DNA of 64,000 bases from positions 7,192,001-7,256,000 of the forward strand of contig NZ_CP043661.1 in assembly GCF_014217565.1 (NCBI RefSeq), in the 5' to 3' direction. A program made the position numbers and the translations under genes. This document shows positions 1-8,390 of this stretch, piece by piece; the first letter of the stretch is position 1; every line of letters begins with the position of its first letter. Source of the DNA: Kribbella qitaiheensis. Lineage in GTDB: Bacteria > Actinomycetota > Actinomycetes > Propionibacteriales > Kribbellaceae. The notes below the pieces were generated by a model that did no database searches, had not been told where the DNA came from, and worked only from the letters and a program-made list of their open reading frames with translations.

Positions 1-1
1 T

Positions 2-946
2 TGCTCGGTCTCCGCGCTACTGGTGCCGTCGTGTGGCGCCTGGTTCGGTGCCGCCGCGAACCCGCTGGGCAGCGAGTCGTGGGACACCGCACTGCCGGCG
101 TTCGAGTCCACCGTCGGCCGGACGGTCGACATCGCCCACTACTACAACTCGAGCCCGAAGGTCTTCCCGAGCGCGGACATGATCAAGCGGGCCCGGGAGC
201 CAGGCAAGAAGCGGATGCTGCTGCTGAACTGGAAGCCCGAAATGGGCCGTACCTGGGCCCAGGTGGCGGCCGGTGACCCGGCGGTGGACGCGGCGATCGA
301 TGCCGAGGCCAAGTACCTGAAGTCGACCTTCCCGGAGAAGTTCTTCCTCGGAATCCACCACGAGCCGGAGGACGACGTGAAGCCGGCCGCCGGATCGGGG
401 ATGACGGCCAAGGACTACAAGGCGATGTACCGGCACGTGGCGCTGCGGCTGAAGGCCGGCGGCGTGACGAACGCGGTGTTCGTGATGAACTACATGGGAA
501 CGCCGCACTGGGGCTCGCAGTCCTGGTTCGCCGATCTCTACCCCGGTGACGACGTCGTCGACTGGATCGCGGAGGACCCGTACATCTTCGGGACCTCCAA
601 GGACTGGTGGACCGACTTCGCCAGCGCGGTCGACCGCAAGGACACCTACACCTACCCGAACTGGCCGGGCTTCTACACGTGGGCGACCACGAAGCACCCG
701 GGCAAGCCGATCATGCTGGGTGAGTGGGGTATCAACGAGCAGACGACCTTCGGCAAGACGAAGGCCGACATCCTCAACACGGTCGACGAAGGCCTGGCCA
801 AGCGGCCGGCGATCAAGGCGCTGGTGTACTGGAACGAGACGAAGTTCGACCCGGTCGGTGAGACCAGGCTGGACTCGTCGAGTACGGCCAGGTCCACCGC
901 CCAGCAGGTACTGGACAGCGGTCCGCTGGCCCGCAGGCTGAACTAG
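2..946 (+). CDS. GH26-like secreted glycoside hydrolase (5' end cut by window)
   Basis: The frame is already open at base 2 and gives 314 residues before TAG, so the N-terminus lies outside the window. The protein looks like a clan GH-A hydrolase of the GH26 type. It has the opening CGAWFGAAANP, an IHHEPEDD segment whose glutamate fits the acid/base, and LGEWGIN, whose glutamate fits the nucleophile. A near copy starts at 1240 with the same motifs in the same order, so the missing part is probably the same lipoprotein signal plus Pro/Thr/Gly linker. The first in-frame GTG here (base 23) falls inside the conserved domain and is not the real start. Family knowledge: GH26 enzymes cut mannans and related beta-glycans. 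The true substrate is unknown; the neighbouring polysaccharide operon suggests a self-made glycan (inference). The stop codon sits in a CTAG. Confidence 0.8.
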   Translation, partial: CSVSALLVPSCGAWFGAAANPLGSESWDTALPAFESTVGRTVDIAHYYNSSPKVFPSADMIKRAREPGKKRMLLLNWKPEMGRTWAQVAAGDPAVDAAIDAEAKYLKSTFPEKFFLGIHHEPEDDVKPAAGSGMTAKDYKAMYRHVALRLKAGGVTNAVFVMNYMGTPHWGSQSWFADLYPGDDVVDWIAEDPYIFGTSKDWWTDFASAVDRKDTYTYPNWPGFYTWATTKHPGKPIMLGEWGINEQTTFGKTKADILNTVDEGLAKRPAIKALVYWNETKFDPVGETRLDSSSTARSTAQQVLDSGPLARRLN

Positions 947-960
947 CCCTCCCCAGGGGT

Positions 961-1187
961 GGCCAGGCCTTGCCTGGCCCTCCAACCGCCCTCCCCGGGG
1001 TGCCAGGGTCCGCCCTGGCACCCCACCCGAAGCCCCCGGGCCTCCAGAAGGCCTGGGAACCGGGACTGGCCCAACCCCCGAGGGGCCAGTCGCCCGGGGA
1101 GGCGTCTGAGCCCATCCCCCATGGGTTCAGACGCCGCGCAGTACCAGGTCCCGCGGGGTGCATCCGCCCCCACTCACCCCGCGGGAC
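961..1187 (+). repeat. Cluster of six consecutive hairpins between the two GH26 genes
   Basis: The 293-base gap holds six back-to-back inverted repeats: 961-968/972-979 (8 bp), 997-1008/1013-1024 (12 bp, loop TCCG), 1035-1043/1049-1057 (9 bp), 1065-1072/1083-1090 (8 bp), 1101-1115/1121-1135 (15 bp, loop CCCCC) and 1148-1160/1175-1187 (13 bp). The only imperfect pairs, in hairpins 3 and 5, are G-U wobbles if the plus strand is transcribed. There is no T-tract, so these are not classical intrinsic terminators. They could block read-through, protect the 3' end of the upstream mRNA, or be remnants of palindromic mobile repeats. Confidence 0.75.
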
Positions 1188-1239
1188 ACTGGGGGCGCCC
1201 TCAATCACCCTTTTCCGGGGCTCTTGGCAGTAACATGCA

Positions 1240-2433
1240 GTGATGAAAGAGCCGAGCAGGGGGCGAGGCTGGAACCGGTGGTTCATGACCGCGGCGGTGT
1301 CTACCGGCGCGATCGCTGTCGGTCTGGTGAGCTGTGCACTGGTTTCCGACCACGATGGCCAATCCGGTGGCGGCACCGTGGTCCCTACGACGAGCCCGCC
1401 GGGCACTCCACCCGGTACGCCGGGAACGCCCGGCACCCCGGGAACACCTGAGACCCCCGGTACGCCGACTCCGACGCCCGGTTGCGGTGTCACCGAGCTG
1501 CTGGTGCCGAAGTGCGGAGTCTGGTTCGGCGCGGCCGCGAACCCGATCGGTAGCGAGACCTGGGACGAGGCACTGCCCGACTTCGAGAACGTGATCGGGC
1601 AGCCGGTCGACATCGCCCACTACTACAACTCCAGCCCGTCGCTGTTCCCGTCCTCCAACATGATCAAGCGCGCCCGCGAGCCCGGTAAGAAGCGGATGCT
1701 GATGCTCAACTGGAAGCCGGAGATGGGCCGGACCTGGGCCGAGGTGGCGGCCGGCGACAAGGTCGTCGACGCGGCGATCGATGCCGAGGCCACCTACCTC
1801 AAGACGACCTTCCCGGAGAAGTTCTTCCTGGTGATCCACCACGAGCCCGAGGAAGAGGTCCAGCCGAAGGCCGGTTCCGGGATGACCGCCAAGGACTTCA
1901 GCGCGATGTACCGGCACGTGGCCGAGCGGATGCGCGCGAACGGCGTGACGAACGCGATCTACGTGATGAACTACATCGGCACGCCGCACTGGGGCTCGCA
2001 GCCCTGGTTCGAGGACCTGTACCCCGGTGACGACGTGGTGGACTGGATCGCCGAGGATCCCTACATCTTCGGAAACAACCCGGTTTGGGGCAGCGGCCTC
2101 GGCCGCGCTGTGAACCGCACCGCCGGCGACTTCCCGAAGTGGCCCGGCTTCTACACCTGGGCGACCAAGAAGCACCCGGACAAGCCGATCATGCTCGGCG
2201 AGTGGGGTGTCGACCGGAAACTGGGCGAGACCAAGCGGAGCGCCATCTTCGGAGCCATCCCGGCCCAGCTGAAGCCGTACCCGCAGCTCAAGGCGCTGGT
2301 CTACTGGAACGAGACCGAGTTCGGCACCGTCGGCGAGACCCTGCTCGGGCCCGACGACCCGTCGGTCAAGATCCTCAGCAAGGTCATCGACGAGCTGCCA
2401 CTCAAGCCACCGGACGTCCCCAAGCAGAAGTAG
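1240..2433 (+). CDS. GH26-like lipoprotein glycoside hydrolase
   Basis: 397 residues. An N-terminal basic stretch and hydrophobic segment end in LVSC, a lipobox that would make Cys32 the lipid anchor. A linker of Gly-Thr-Pro repeats (about residues 47-82) follows, then the catalytic domain. Glu202 in HHEPEEE is the likely acid/base and Glu321 in LGEWGVD the likely nucleophile of a clan GH-A, GH26-like fold; these assignments come from family layout. GTG at 1240 or ATG at 1243 can start it; neither has a good ribosome site. It is a duplicate of the upstream hydrolase and converges on the RCC1 gene, with a MITE-like element in the 100-base gap. It is probably anchored outside the membrane to trim a surface or environmental polysaccharide (inference). 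Confidence 0.85.
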   Translation: MMKEPSRGRGWNRWFMTAAVSTGAIAVGLVSCALVSDHDGQSGGGTVVPTTSPPGTPPGTPGTPGTPGTPETPGTPTPTPGCGVTELLVPKCGVWFGAAANPIGSETWDEALPDFENVIGQPVDIAHYYNSSPSLFPSSNMIKRAREPGKKRMLMLNWKPEMGRTWAEVAAGDKVVDAAIDAEATYLKTTFPEKFFLVIHHEPEEEVQPKAGSGMTAKDFSAMYRHVAERMRANGVTNAIYVMNYIGTPHWGSQPWFEDLYPGDDVVDWIAEDPYIFGNNPVWGSGLGRAVNRTAGDFPKWPGFYTWATKKHPDKPIMLGEWGVDRKLGETKRSAIFGAIPAQLKPYPQLKALVYWNETEFGTVGETLLGPDDPSVKILSKVIDELPLKPPDVPKQK

Positions 2434-2435
2434 GG

Positions 2436-2543
2436 CTAGTGCCCCGAGTCCGAAGTTCTTTGACGTGGACCGGCGCCCAAGCACCCCGATGCACGCACCT
2501 GAACACCGCCCACTGTCAAACAACTTCGAACTCGGGGCACTAG
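2436..2543. mobile_element. MITE-like element, 108 bp, CTAG-bounded
   Basis: The 29-base ends at 2436-2464 and 2515-2543 are inverted copies with only two mismatches, both beginning CTAGTGCCCCGAGT. The 50-base interior has no coding potential. CTAG at both borders could be a target-site duplication or part of the ends. The right border supplies the TAG stop codon of the RCC1 gene. A second, larger element with the same first eight bases lies at 57951. The parent transposase is not known from this window. Confidence 0.7.
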
Positions 2544-3883
2544 CGCAGCGCGATCAGCAGGTGCCGTCGGCCCGCGCCGATGGCGGTGACCCAGCTTGGC
2601 GGCGGTACGCCGTTCTCGACCGTGACCGGTCCGGGCTTGCTCCGGTCGGTCCGGTCGCTGGTGGCCAGCTGGCCGCGTCCGTTGGCCCCCCACGTCATCA
2701 TCGTGCCGTCCGTCAGCACCGCGACGCTGTACCCCTCACCGGCCACGACATGCTGCACACCAACGAGTTTCGGGTCCTTGCCGCGACCGCGGACCTGGGT
2801 GGCGTACGCACGCGTCTTCAGCGTGCCGTCCCCGAGCTGACCACCGTTGTTGCGGCCCCAGCCCACCACCGTGCCGTCCTTGAGCAACGCCAGCGTGTGC
2901 TTCTCCGCCGTCGAGATCTCGATCGCGCCTGTCAACGGCCGCCCCGGCGCCATCAGCACCTCGCGGGCGAAGTTCCGGGCGGTGGCGGTCCCGTCGCCCA
3001 GCTGGTTGACCTCGTTCCGTCCCCACGCGACGACGTGCCCGTTCCCCAACAGGGCAACGGCATGCTGCCCGCCGATCGCGACCGCCCGTACGCCGGTCAG
3101 CGGCGCCCGGCCGGCCCCGGTGACAACTACCGGCAGCTTGGCAACCGCAGGAGCCGAGGAGCCGAGCTGGCCGTAGGTGTTGTCACCCCAGCCCAGCACG
3201 GTGCCTTGATCGGTGAGCGCAAGCTCGCTGCCGCCGTCCACCGAGATGGCCCGTACGCCGGTCAGCGGCCCTGATGCGGTCGGGTTCAGCACGACGCTGG
3301 GCGTCAGCGGATCCGGAGTGATGTCGGCGTTGCCACGCTGGCCGGAATTGTCCCGGCCCCAGACGACCACGGTGCCATCCTTGCGCAGGGCAACGGACGT
3401 GTTGGAGTCGGCGGCGATGTCGGTGACGCCGGTCAACTGGCCGGGCGCACCGTCCGGGGCACGCACGTACGCCGGTTGGGCCGTCGCCGCGCGACTGCCG
3501 TTGCCGAGTTGCCCGTCGTCGTTGGCTCCCCAGGACAGCACCCGGCCGTCATGGCGTAGTGCGAGCGAGTGTTGCTCGCCGGCCGCAAGGTGCACGATTC
3601 CGACCAGGTTCTGCCCCGCCGAGTCCACGACCGGACCGAAGCTCGTCCGGATCCCGGTCGGTGCCGAGCGGCCCAGCTGGCTGGCGTCCGAGAAGCCGGT
3701 CGACAGCACCAGGCCACCCGTGTTCGCCGGGCCGGCCGCACTGGGTGCGGCCAACGGCTCCGCCTGCGCACAGCCCGACATCCCGACCACGGCCAAGGCC
3801 AGTAGGGCGACCGCGGACCGCACCCCGCCGGAGCGGTGAAGGATCGCAGCGGTGGGGAACGGCGAGGAAGAGCTAGAGGTCAT
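2540..3883 (-). CDS. RCC1-repeat lipoprotein
   Basis: 447 residues. The start ATG at 3883 overlaps the flippase stop (ATGA), which decides it over longer in-frame extensions. The signal peptide ends in GMSGC (Cys38), a slightly unusual lipobox. The body has about seven RCC1-type blades with the hallmarks 'HSLAL..DG.V..WG.N..GQLG' (for example SWGANDDGQLG, GWGRNNGGQLG), so it should fold as a seven-bladed beta-propeller outside the membrane. It is the last gene of the polysaccharide operon. Bacterial RCC1 propellers are usually binding scaffolds rather than enzymes; here one could bind the exported glycan (inference). Its TAG stop lies in the CTAG border of a MITE-like element, which may have trimmed or replaced the original 3' end. 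Confidence 0.85.
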   Translation of the reverse strand: MTSSSSSPFPTAAILHRSGGVRSAVALLALAVVGMSGCAQAEPLAAPSAAGPANTGGLVLSTGFSDASQLGRSAPTGIRTSFGPVVDSAGQNLVGIVHLAAGEQHSLALRHDGRVLSWGANDDGQLGNGSRAATAQPAYVRAPDGAPGQLTGVTDIAADSNTSVALRKDGTVVVWGRDNSGQRGNADITPDPLTPSVVLNPTASGPLTGVRAISVDGGSELALTDQGTVLGWGDNTYGQLGSSAPAVAKLPVVVTGAGRAPLTGVRAVAIGGQHAVALLGNGHVVAWGRNEVNQLGDGTATARNFAREVLMAPGRPLTGAIEISTAEKHTLALLKDGTVVGWGRNNGGQLGDGTLKTRAYATQVRGRGKDPKLVGVQHVVAGEGYSVAVLTDGTMMTWGANGRGQLATSDRTDRSKPGPVTVENGVPPPSWVTAIGAGRRHLLIALR

Positions 3884-5481
3884 GACGTCTCTACCGGCTT
3901 CGCTTCTGCGGCCGGTAGGGTGCCGGCCAGGTCGGGGGTACGACGGCGCCGCAGCATCGCGGTGAATGCCGTCAGCGCGAGTTGGTCGCGCAATTTGTAC
4001 AGCGCCCCGAGGTAGGCGACGGCCCCGAGTGCCAGCACCAGGACAAGCAGCCCCTCGGACGGGTCGCCGGCGAGTTGGAGCAGTTGAGCGGGTACGGCGA
4101 AGCAGACCAGTGCCAGCCCGCCGACGTACACCGACAGCCGGCTGAACGGCAGCCAGTGCAGGTTGCTGATCACCTGGATCATGCCGAGCACGTTCCGCAC
4201 CACGATCGCGGCCGCCCACGCGGTGGCCGCGCCGATGATGCCGATCTTCGGGATCAGCAACAGGTTCAGGCCCAGGTTGACGCCGAGCGCGACCAGGCTG
4301 TTGACCAGGCTGAGCCCGCTCCGCCCGGCCATCAGCAGGATCAGGTCCACCGGTCCACCGGCCGCGGCCAGCAGCGCGGCGATCGCCAATACCACGACGA
4401 CGCCATGGCCGCTGCTGTACGTCGAACCGCCGAACAGGTGCAGCAGCATCGGCGCAAGAGCCAAGCAGGCAAGGAAGAACGGCCAGGTGAGCGACATCGT
4501 CCAGGCAGTGATGGTCTGGAAGACCCGCTTGGTCTCCTTGTGGTCACCAGAGGAGAGCAGTGCGCTCGTGTGCGGCGCGGCTACCTGCTGGATCGCCTGC
4601 GTACCGAGCTGCCCGAGCACGAACAGCCGGGTCGCGACCGTGTAGACAGCGGCCTCGGCAGGGGAGCGGAACGCCGCGATGAGCACGATGTCCGCCCGCT
4701 GCAGGATGCTCTGGCTGATCCGCGAGATCACCCGTGGCCAGGTGTAGACGGCGTACTCGCGCCAGAGCGCCTTCCGGGTCGACGCCACCTGCCCGAGGCC
4801 CCGGCGGGCGATCAGGCGGTGCTCGATCTTCACGAACCAGGCGACCGCGACAACGGCGCCGACGAAGTACGGGCCGGCCCACGCGATGGTGAGTCCACCG
4901 AGACCCGCGTTGGCGGCGACAGCGACAAGGATGCAACCGACCTGCAGCAGCGCGCGGCCGACCTTGTCGACCAGCACGGTCGGCCTGATCGTGGCGAGCC
5001 CGCGGGTAGCCGACAGAGCCGTGTTCATCACCGCTGCCAGCGGGATACAGACAGCCAGTACTACGACCGCCTGCTTGGCGCCGGCATCAGCGTCACCGAG
5101 AACCATGTCGGCGACCTGGTCGCGCAGCAGGATCAGTACAGCTCCCACCACGGTGCCGCCGGCCAGTGAGACCAGGGCGGCCAGCCGGACCGTCGTTCGC
5201 GCGTCGGCCAGCCGGTCCTCGACCAGGAAGTGCGGAAGGAACTTCGACAACGACACGTCGGAGCCGAGCTCGGCGACCGCCGCGACGATGAGGAACACCG
5301 AGGTCAGCGCGAACAGCCCACCGGCGACGGTCGCCTCGGTGGACCGGGTGACGACCCAGGTCAGCAGCAGGGTGAGGATCGCACCGCCGGCGGTGCCGAC
5401 CAGGTTGGCCGAACCGCCGCGGGCGATCTTCGTCAGGCTGGCCGGAGGTGCGTCAGTCGTTTCGGACAGCGGAACGGCCAC
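3880..5481 (-). CDS. Wzx-like polysaccharide flippase (MOP superfamily)
   Basis: 533 residues, almost entirely hydrophobic, with 12-14 predicted membrane segments. The first is near residues 27-46 (NLVGTAGGAILTLLLTWVV). Layout and length fit the oligosaccharide flippase branch of the MOP superfamily, which moves undecaprenyl-linked repeat units across the membrane. The GTG start at 5481 shares one base with the TAG of the upstream chain-length gene, and its stop overlaps the RCC1 start by four, so translation is probably coupled. With the sulfotransferase, GT2 and ligase-like genes upstream it completes a Wzx/Wzy-type export set. The exact substrate cannot be read from sequence. Confidence 0.88.
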   Translation of the reverse strand: MAVPLSETTDAPPASLTKIARGGSANLVGTAGGAILTLLLTWVVTRSTEATVAGGLFALTSVFLIVAAVAELGSDVSLSKFLPHFLVEDRLADARTTVRLAALVSLAGGTVVGAVLILLRDQVADMVLGDADAGAKQAVVVLAVCIPLAAVMNTALSATRGLATIRPTVLVDKVGRALLQVGCILVAVAANAGLGGLTIAWAGPYFVGAVVAVAWFVKIEHRLIARRGLGQVASTRKALWREYAVYTWPRVISRISQSILQRADIVLIAAFRSPAEAAVYTVATRLFVLGQLGTQAIQQVAAPHTSALLSSGDHKETKRVFQTITAWTMSLTWPFFLACLALAPMLLHLFGGSTYSSGHGVVVVLAIAALLAAAGGPVDLILLMAGRSGLSLVNSLVALGVNLGLNLLLIPKIGIIGAATAWAAAIVVRNVLGMIQVISNLHWLPFSRLSVYVGGLALVCFAVPAQLLQLAGDPSEGLLVLVLALGAVAYLGALYKLRDQLALTAFTAMLRRRRTPDLAGTLPAAEAKPVETS

Positions 5482-7440
5482 TACATCATTCTCCGCGACG
5501 GCGCGAAGTCGGTCTCGTCACCGTCGTCCGTGTCATCGTCGACCTCGGCGAACCAAGGTGTCGGCGCCGGCGTGGCCGGTACGTCGGCCGAGTCGGCGGG
5601 CAGCGGCTTCGGACCGATCGGCGTGGTGCTGGTCAGATGACCGTTCGTCGCCGAGCCGTGGGTGGGTCCGTTGCTCGAAGAACCGTTCACGGCCGCGCGC
5701 TTGGCCGAACCGTTCAGCGGTGCGTCGATCTTCGGGATCTCCTCGGTCCGCGCGTCCACCGCGGCCACAGCTCGCCTGGCCTTCGGCGCCGGCACCAGTC
5801 CTTCCGGAGTTCGGGCGACCGGGACGGCCGCCGGAGTCGCCGCGGGTGCGGCCGGAACAGCCTCCGGAGCAGCGACGGGAAGGTCGGCGACGCTCTCGTC
5901 GGCGACGTTCTGGTCGACCACGTTCTCGTCGTGCTTCGTGCGGTGCAGCAGGCCGTGCTTCTCCGGGGCGTCGAGCACGATGCCGGCCAGCTTGGCACCG
6001 CCACGCGTGACCGCGTCGGCCGCGTGCTGGAGCTCCGTCGTCGTGGTGTGCCCGAGGCTGACCAGGATCACCACGTCGGTGCACAGGTCAGCCAGCGTCA
6101 GGGTCTCCGGCGCCGAAGCAAGCGGCCCGGCCACCAGCAGCCAGCGGCAGCCCGGGATCAGCATGTCGAGGAAGCCCCGCATCTGCGGCGATGCCAGCTT
6201 GTCGACCGATCCCGTGTGCTGGACACCGGCCGGGACGAACCGCAGGCCGGGCTGGTACTCCTTGGCCACCTCGTAGGGCTGAGCACCGTCGGACAGCACC
6301 TCGGCCAGGCCCTTGAGCTTGGTCGTCTGGGTCGCCTCGGTGAGCTCGCCGTCAGTGTCCACCAGCGTGACGCTCTGGTCCGCGCGGGCCAGAGCGGCCG
6401 CCAGAACCAGGGGAGTGGTGGTGTGCGACTCGACTGCGCTCGCCGGGACGAGCAGCACCGCGCCGCCGTCCGGGCTGGTCACACCCAGCACGCTGCGGAG
6501 CAGCCGCGAGCCGTCGGGCAGCTCGGCATTCACATCGGACAACAGAGCGGCCGGGCGGGCGACCGACGTCGTGATGACCGTGCTCAGCACCGGGTAGCCC
6601 AGTGCCTTCACATCGTCGGCAGTGCGCAGCTTGCGGTCGTTCAGCGAACGCCAGACGGCGAACACGAGACCGAGCAGCAGGCCGAGTCCGGCACCGGCGG
6701 CCGGCAGGATCCAGCCCGGCAGTCCGGCGGCACTGCCCGGCACCGTCGCCGGCGACAGCACCTGACCAGGGTCGCCCTGGAACAGCCGGAGGTCGCTGAT
6801 CTGGCTCTCCAGCTTGGAGGCCTCGGCGGTCGCCGCGTCCACCCGCTGCTGGGCAAGCGCACGGGCGGGCGACCCGGCGGCGGTCTTGCCGAGCGCGGTG
6901 ACGTTGCGCGTGAGCACCGACTGGTTCGCAGTACGGGCGTTGGTCAGGTTGTTGATCTTGGCCTGCACCCACTGGGCCGCACGCCGTTCGCGGGCGACTA
7001 GGTAGGCGTTGGCGAAGGCGTTCGCACCGTTGCGCGCAGTCACCGGGGTGATGTCGCTGTAGGCGACCTCGAGGACCTGGGAGTTCGGCGGGTTGGTCAC
7101 GGCGAGCTGCTCGACCAGCGCGGCGACCGAGGAGTTGCTGCGCAGCGACGCCTTGGCCAACTGGGCGACGGCGTCAGAGCTGACCAGCTGAGCCTCGGTG
7201 CCGAGGTTCGCGAGGTTCTGGCCGCGGGTGCCGGGCGCGTACGGGTTGCCGTCGGCCCGGCTCGACCAGCACGGTCGCCGTCGCGGTGTAGGTGGCCGGC
7301 TGCTGGGCCGAGGCGAGGTAGCCCAGACCGGTGCCGATCACCAGCAGCAGCGCGACGATCGGCAGTCGCCGAGCCACACCTACCCAGCTGAACCGGCTGG
7401 CCAGCGCTTGCTGGCTCGTCTCTTCCATCGTGCTACTCAT
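5481..7440 (-). pseudogene. Wzz-like chain-length protein with degenerate BY-kinase domain, frameshifted
   Basis: The start ATG at 7440 overlaps the GT2 stop (ATGA) and has a GGGCGGGGA ribosome site. Frame 1 gives the N-tail and first membrane helix (LPIVALLLVIGTGLGYLAS), then is lost near 7255-7266. The next frame continues with the periplasmic coiled region, a second helix (WILPAAGAGLGLLLGLVFAV) and a C-terminal ATPase-like domain. Removing one base restores a 652-residue Wzz/YveK-type protein. The kinase-like part lacks a Walker A: the place of GKST reads ESHTT, while the LVDTD strand is kept. The tail has no tyrosine cluster. It therefore looks like a non-catalytic polymerisation regulator. 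The frameshift may be a sequencing error, since three other genes in the window show the same +1 pattern. Confidence 0.8.
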
Positions 7441-8390
7441 ATTCCCCGCCCTCTCGCGTTCGCCCATTGCAGAACTCTGTTCGCCGGCACGACCCCAGAT
7501 GCGATCGCCAGCGCGAGATATCCGCGCTTCTCACCAGGTGCCAGACGGAGAGCTCGCAGAGCCCACCGCGATGAATCCGAGCGGCGGTGCAACGCTGCAT
7601 ACGCCACCGCTTTCTGACCGTAGATCCGGGCCAGTCCCCGTGGGCTTTCCCTGATCACAGCATGTTTGTCGACCATATAGTCCAACGCTTCGATGATGAC
7701 GGCCCAGCGCGCGGTGTAGAAGGAGCCCGGGTGCCAGAGCACCTCGACCAGAGGCTTGCTCACCACTGCCACCTTCTCCGCGGCCAGTGCCCGCAGCATC
7801 CAGTCGTAATCCTCGGCGTACCCACCGGGAAGTTCTTCGTCGACCCAGCCGATCCGGTCGAACGCAGCCCGCGATACCAGCACGGTGGACGGATGCGCTT
7901 CCATCACCCGGCGACGGGCCAGCTCTGCCACCGTCACGTCGGCCGGGCTGGGCACCCGCACGTGCCGCTGGTCGCCGATGGTGATCTCGATTCCGCAGAC
8001 CGACAGGCCAGCGTCGGTCGCGGTCAGCATCGCCACCTGGGTGCTCAGCTTCTCCGGCTTCCAGCTGTCGTCGTCGTCGCAGAACGCGAGCAGCTCACCG
8101 CTGGAGCCGGTCACCCCGCTGTTGCGGCCGCCGGGCAGACCCGGTGCTCGCGTGTTGCTGATCACCTTCAGCGTCCGCTGGCCGGCCTGGCCGGTCAGCG
8201 GAAGATCCGCCTCCAGGCCGGTCTCGGGCTCGCTCTGGTCGTAGACGACGACCATCTCCACCGCGCCCGGGTAGTCCTGGGCGGCGATCGAGGCGAGTGC
8301 CTTTCGGAGCAGCTCCGGCCGGTTCCGTGTCGCGACCACGACGCTGACCGTCGGTACCGCGGTGCCGGTCGGCACGGGGGGTGTACTCAT
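7437..8390 (-). CDS. GT2-family glycosyltransferase
   Basis: 317 residues. The ATG at 8390 is preceded by AAGGAG and overlaps the upstream stop by one base. The N-terminal GT-A fold is clear: VSVVVATRNRPELLRKAL, then FCDDDDSW (DXD-type metal and nucleotide-sugar site) near residue 100, and GGYAEDYDWMLR, the usual acceptor and base region. No membrane segment is seen, so it acts on the cytoplasmic face. It would add one sugar to the lipid-linked repeat unit made by this operon. It is the only glycosyltransferase in the operon, so the initiating phosphoglycosyltransferase and further transferases must be elsewhere. Confidence 0.9.
   Translation of the reverse strand: MSTPPVPTGTAVPTVSVVVATRNRPELLRKALASIAAQDYPGAVEMVVVYDQSEPETGLEADLPLTGQAGQRTLKVISNTRAPGLPGGRNSGVTGSSGELLAFCDDDDSWKPEKLSTQVAMLTATDAGLSVCGIEITIGDQRHVRVPSPADVTVAELARRRVMEAHPSTVLVSRAAFDRIGWVDEELPGGYAEDYDWMLRALAAEKVAVVSKPLVEVLWHPGSFYTARWAVIIEALDYMVDKHAVIRESPRGLARIYGQKAVAYAALHRRSDSSRWALRALRLAPGEKRGYLALAIASGVVPANRVLQWANARGRGI

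Noticed and set aside
4886-7001. Plus-strand frames opposite the flippase and Wzz-like genes
   Set aside because: Low-complexity Arg/Gly/Gln sequence without motifs; the minus strand explains the region.
7255-7266. Programmed frameshift in the Wzz-like gene
   Set aside because: No slippery heptamer or downstream structure is evident, and three other genes show the same +1 lesion, so error or mutation is simpler.
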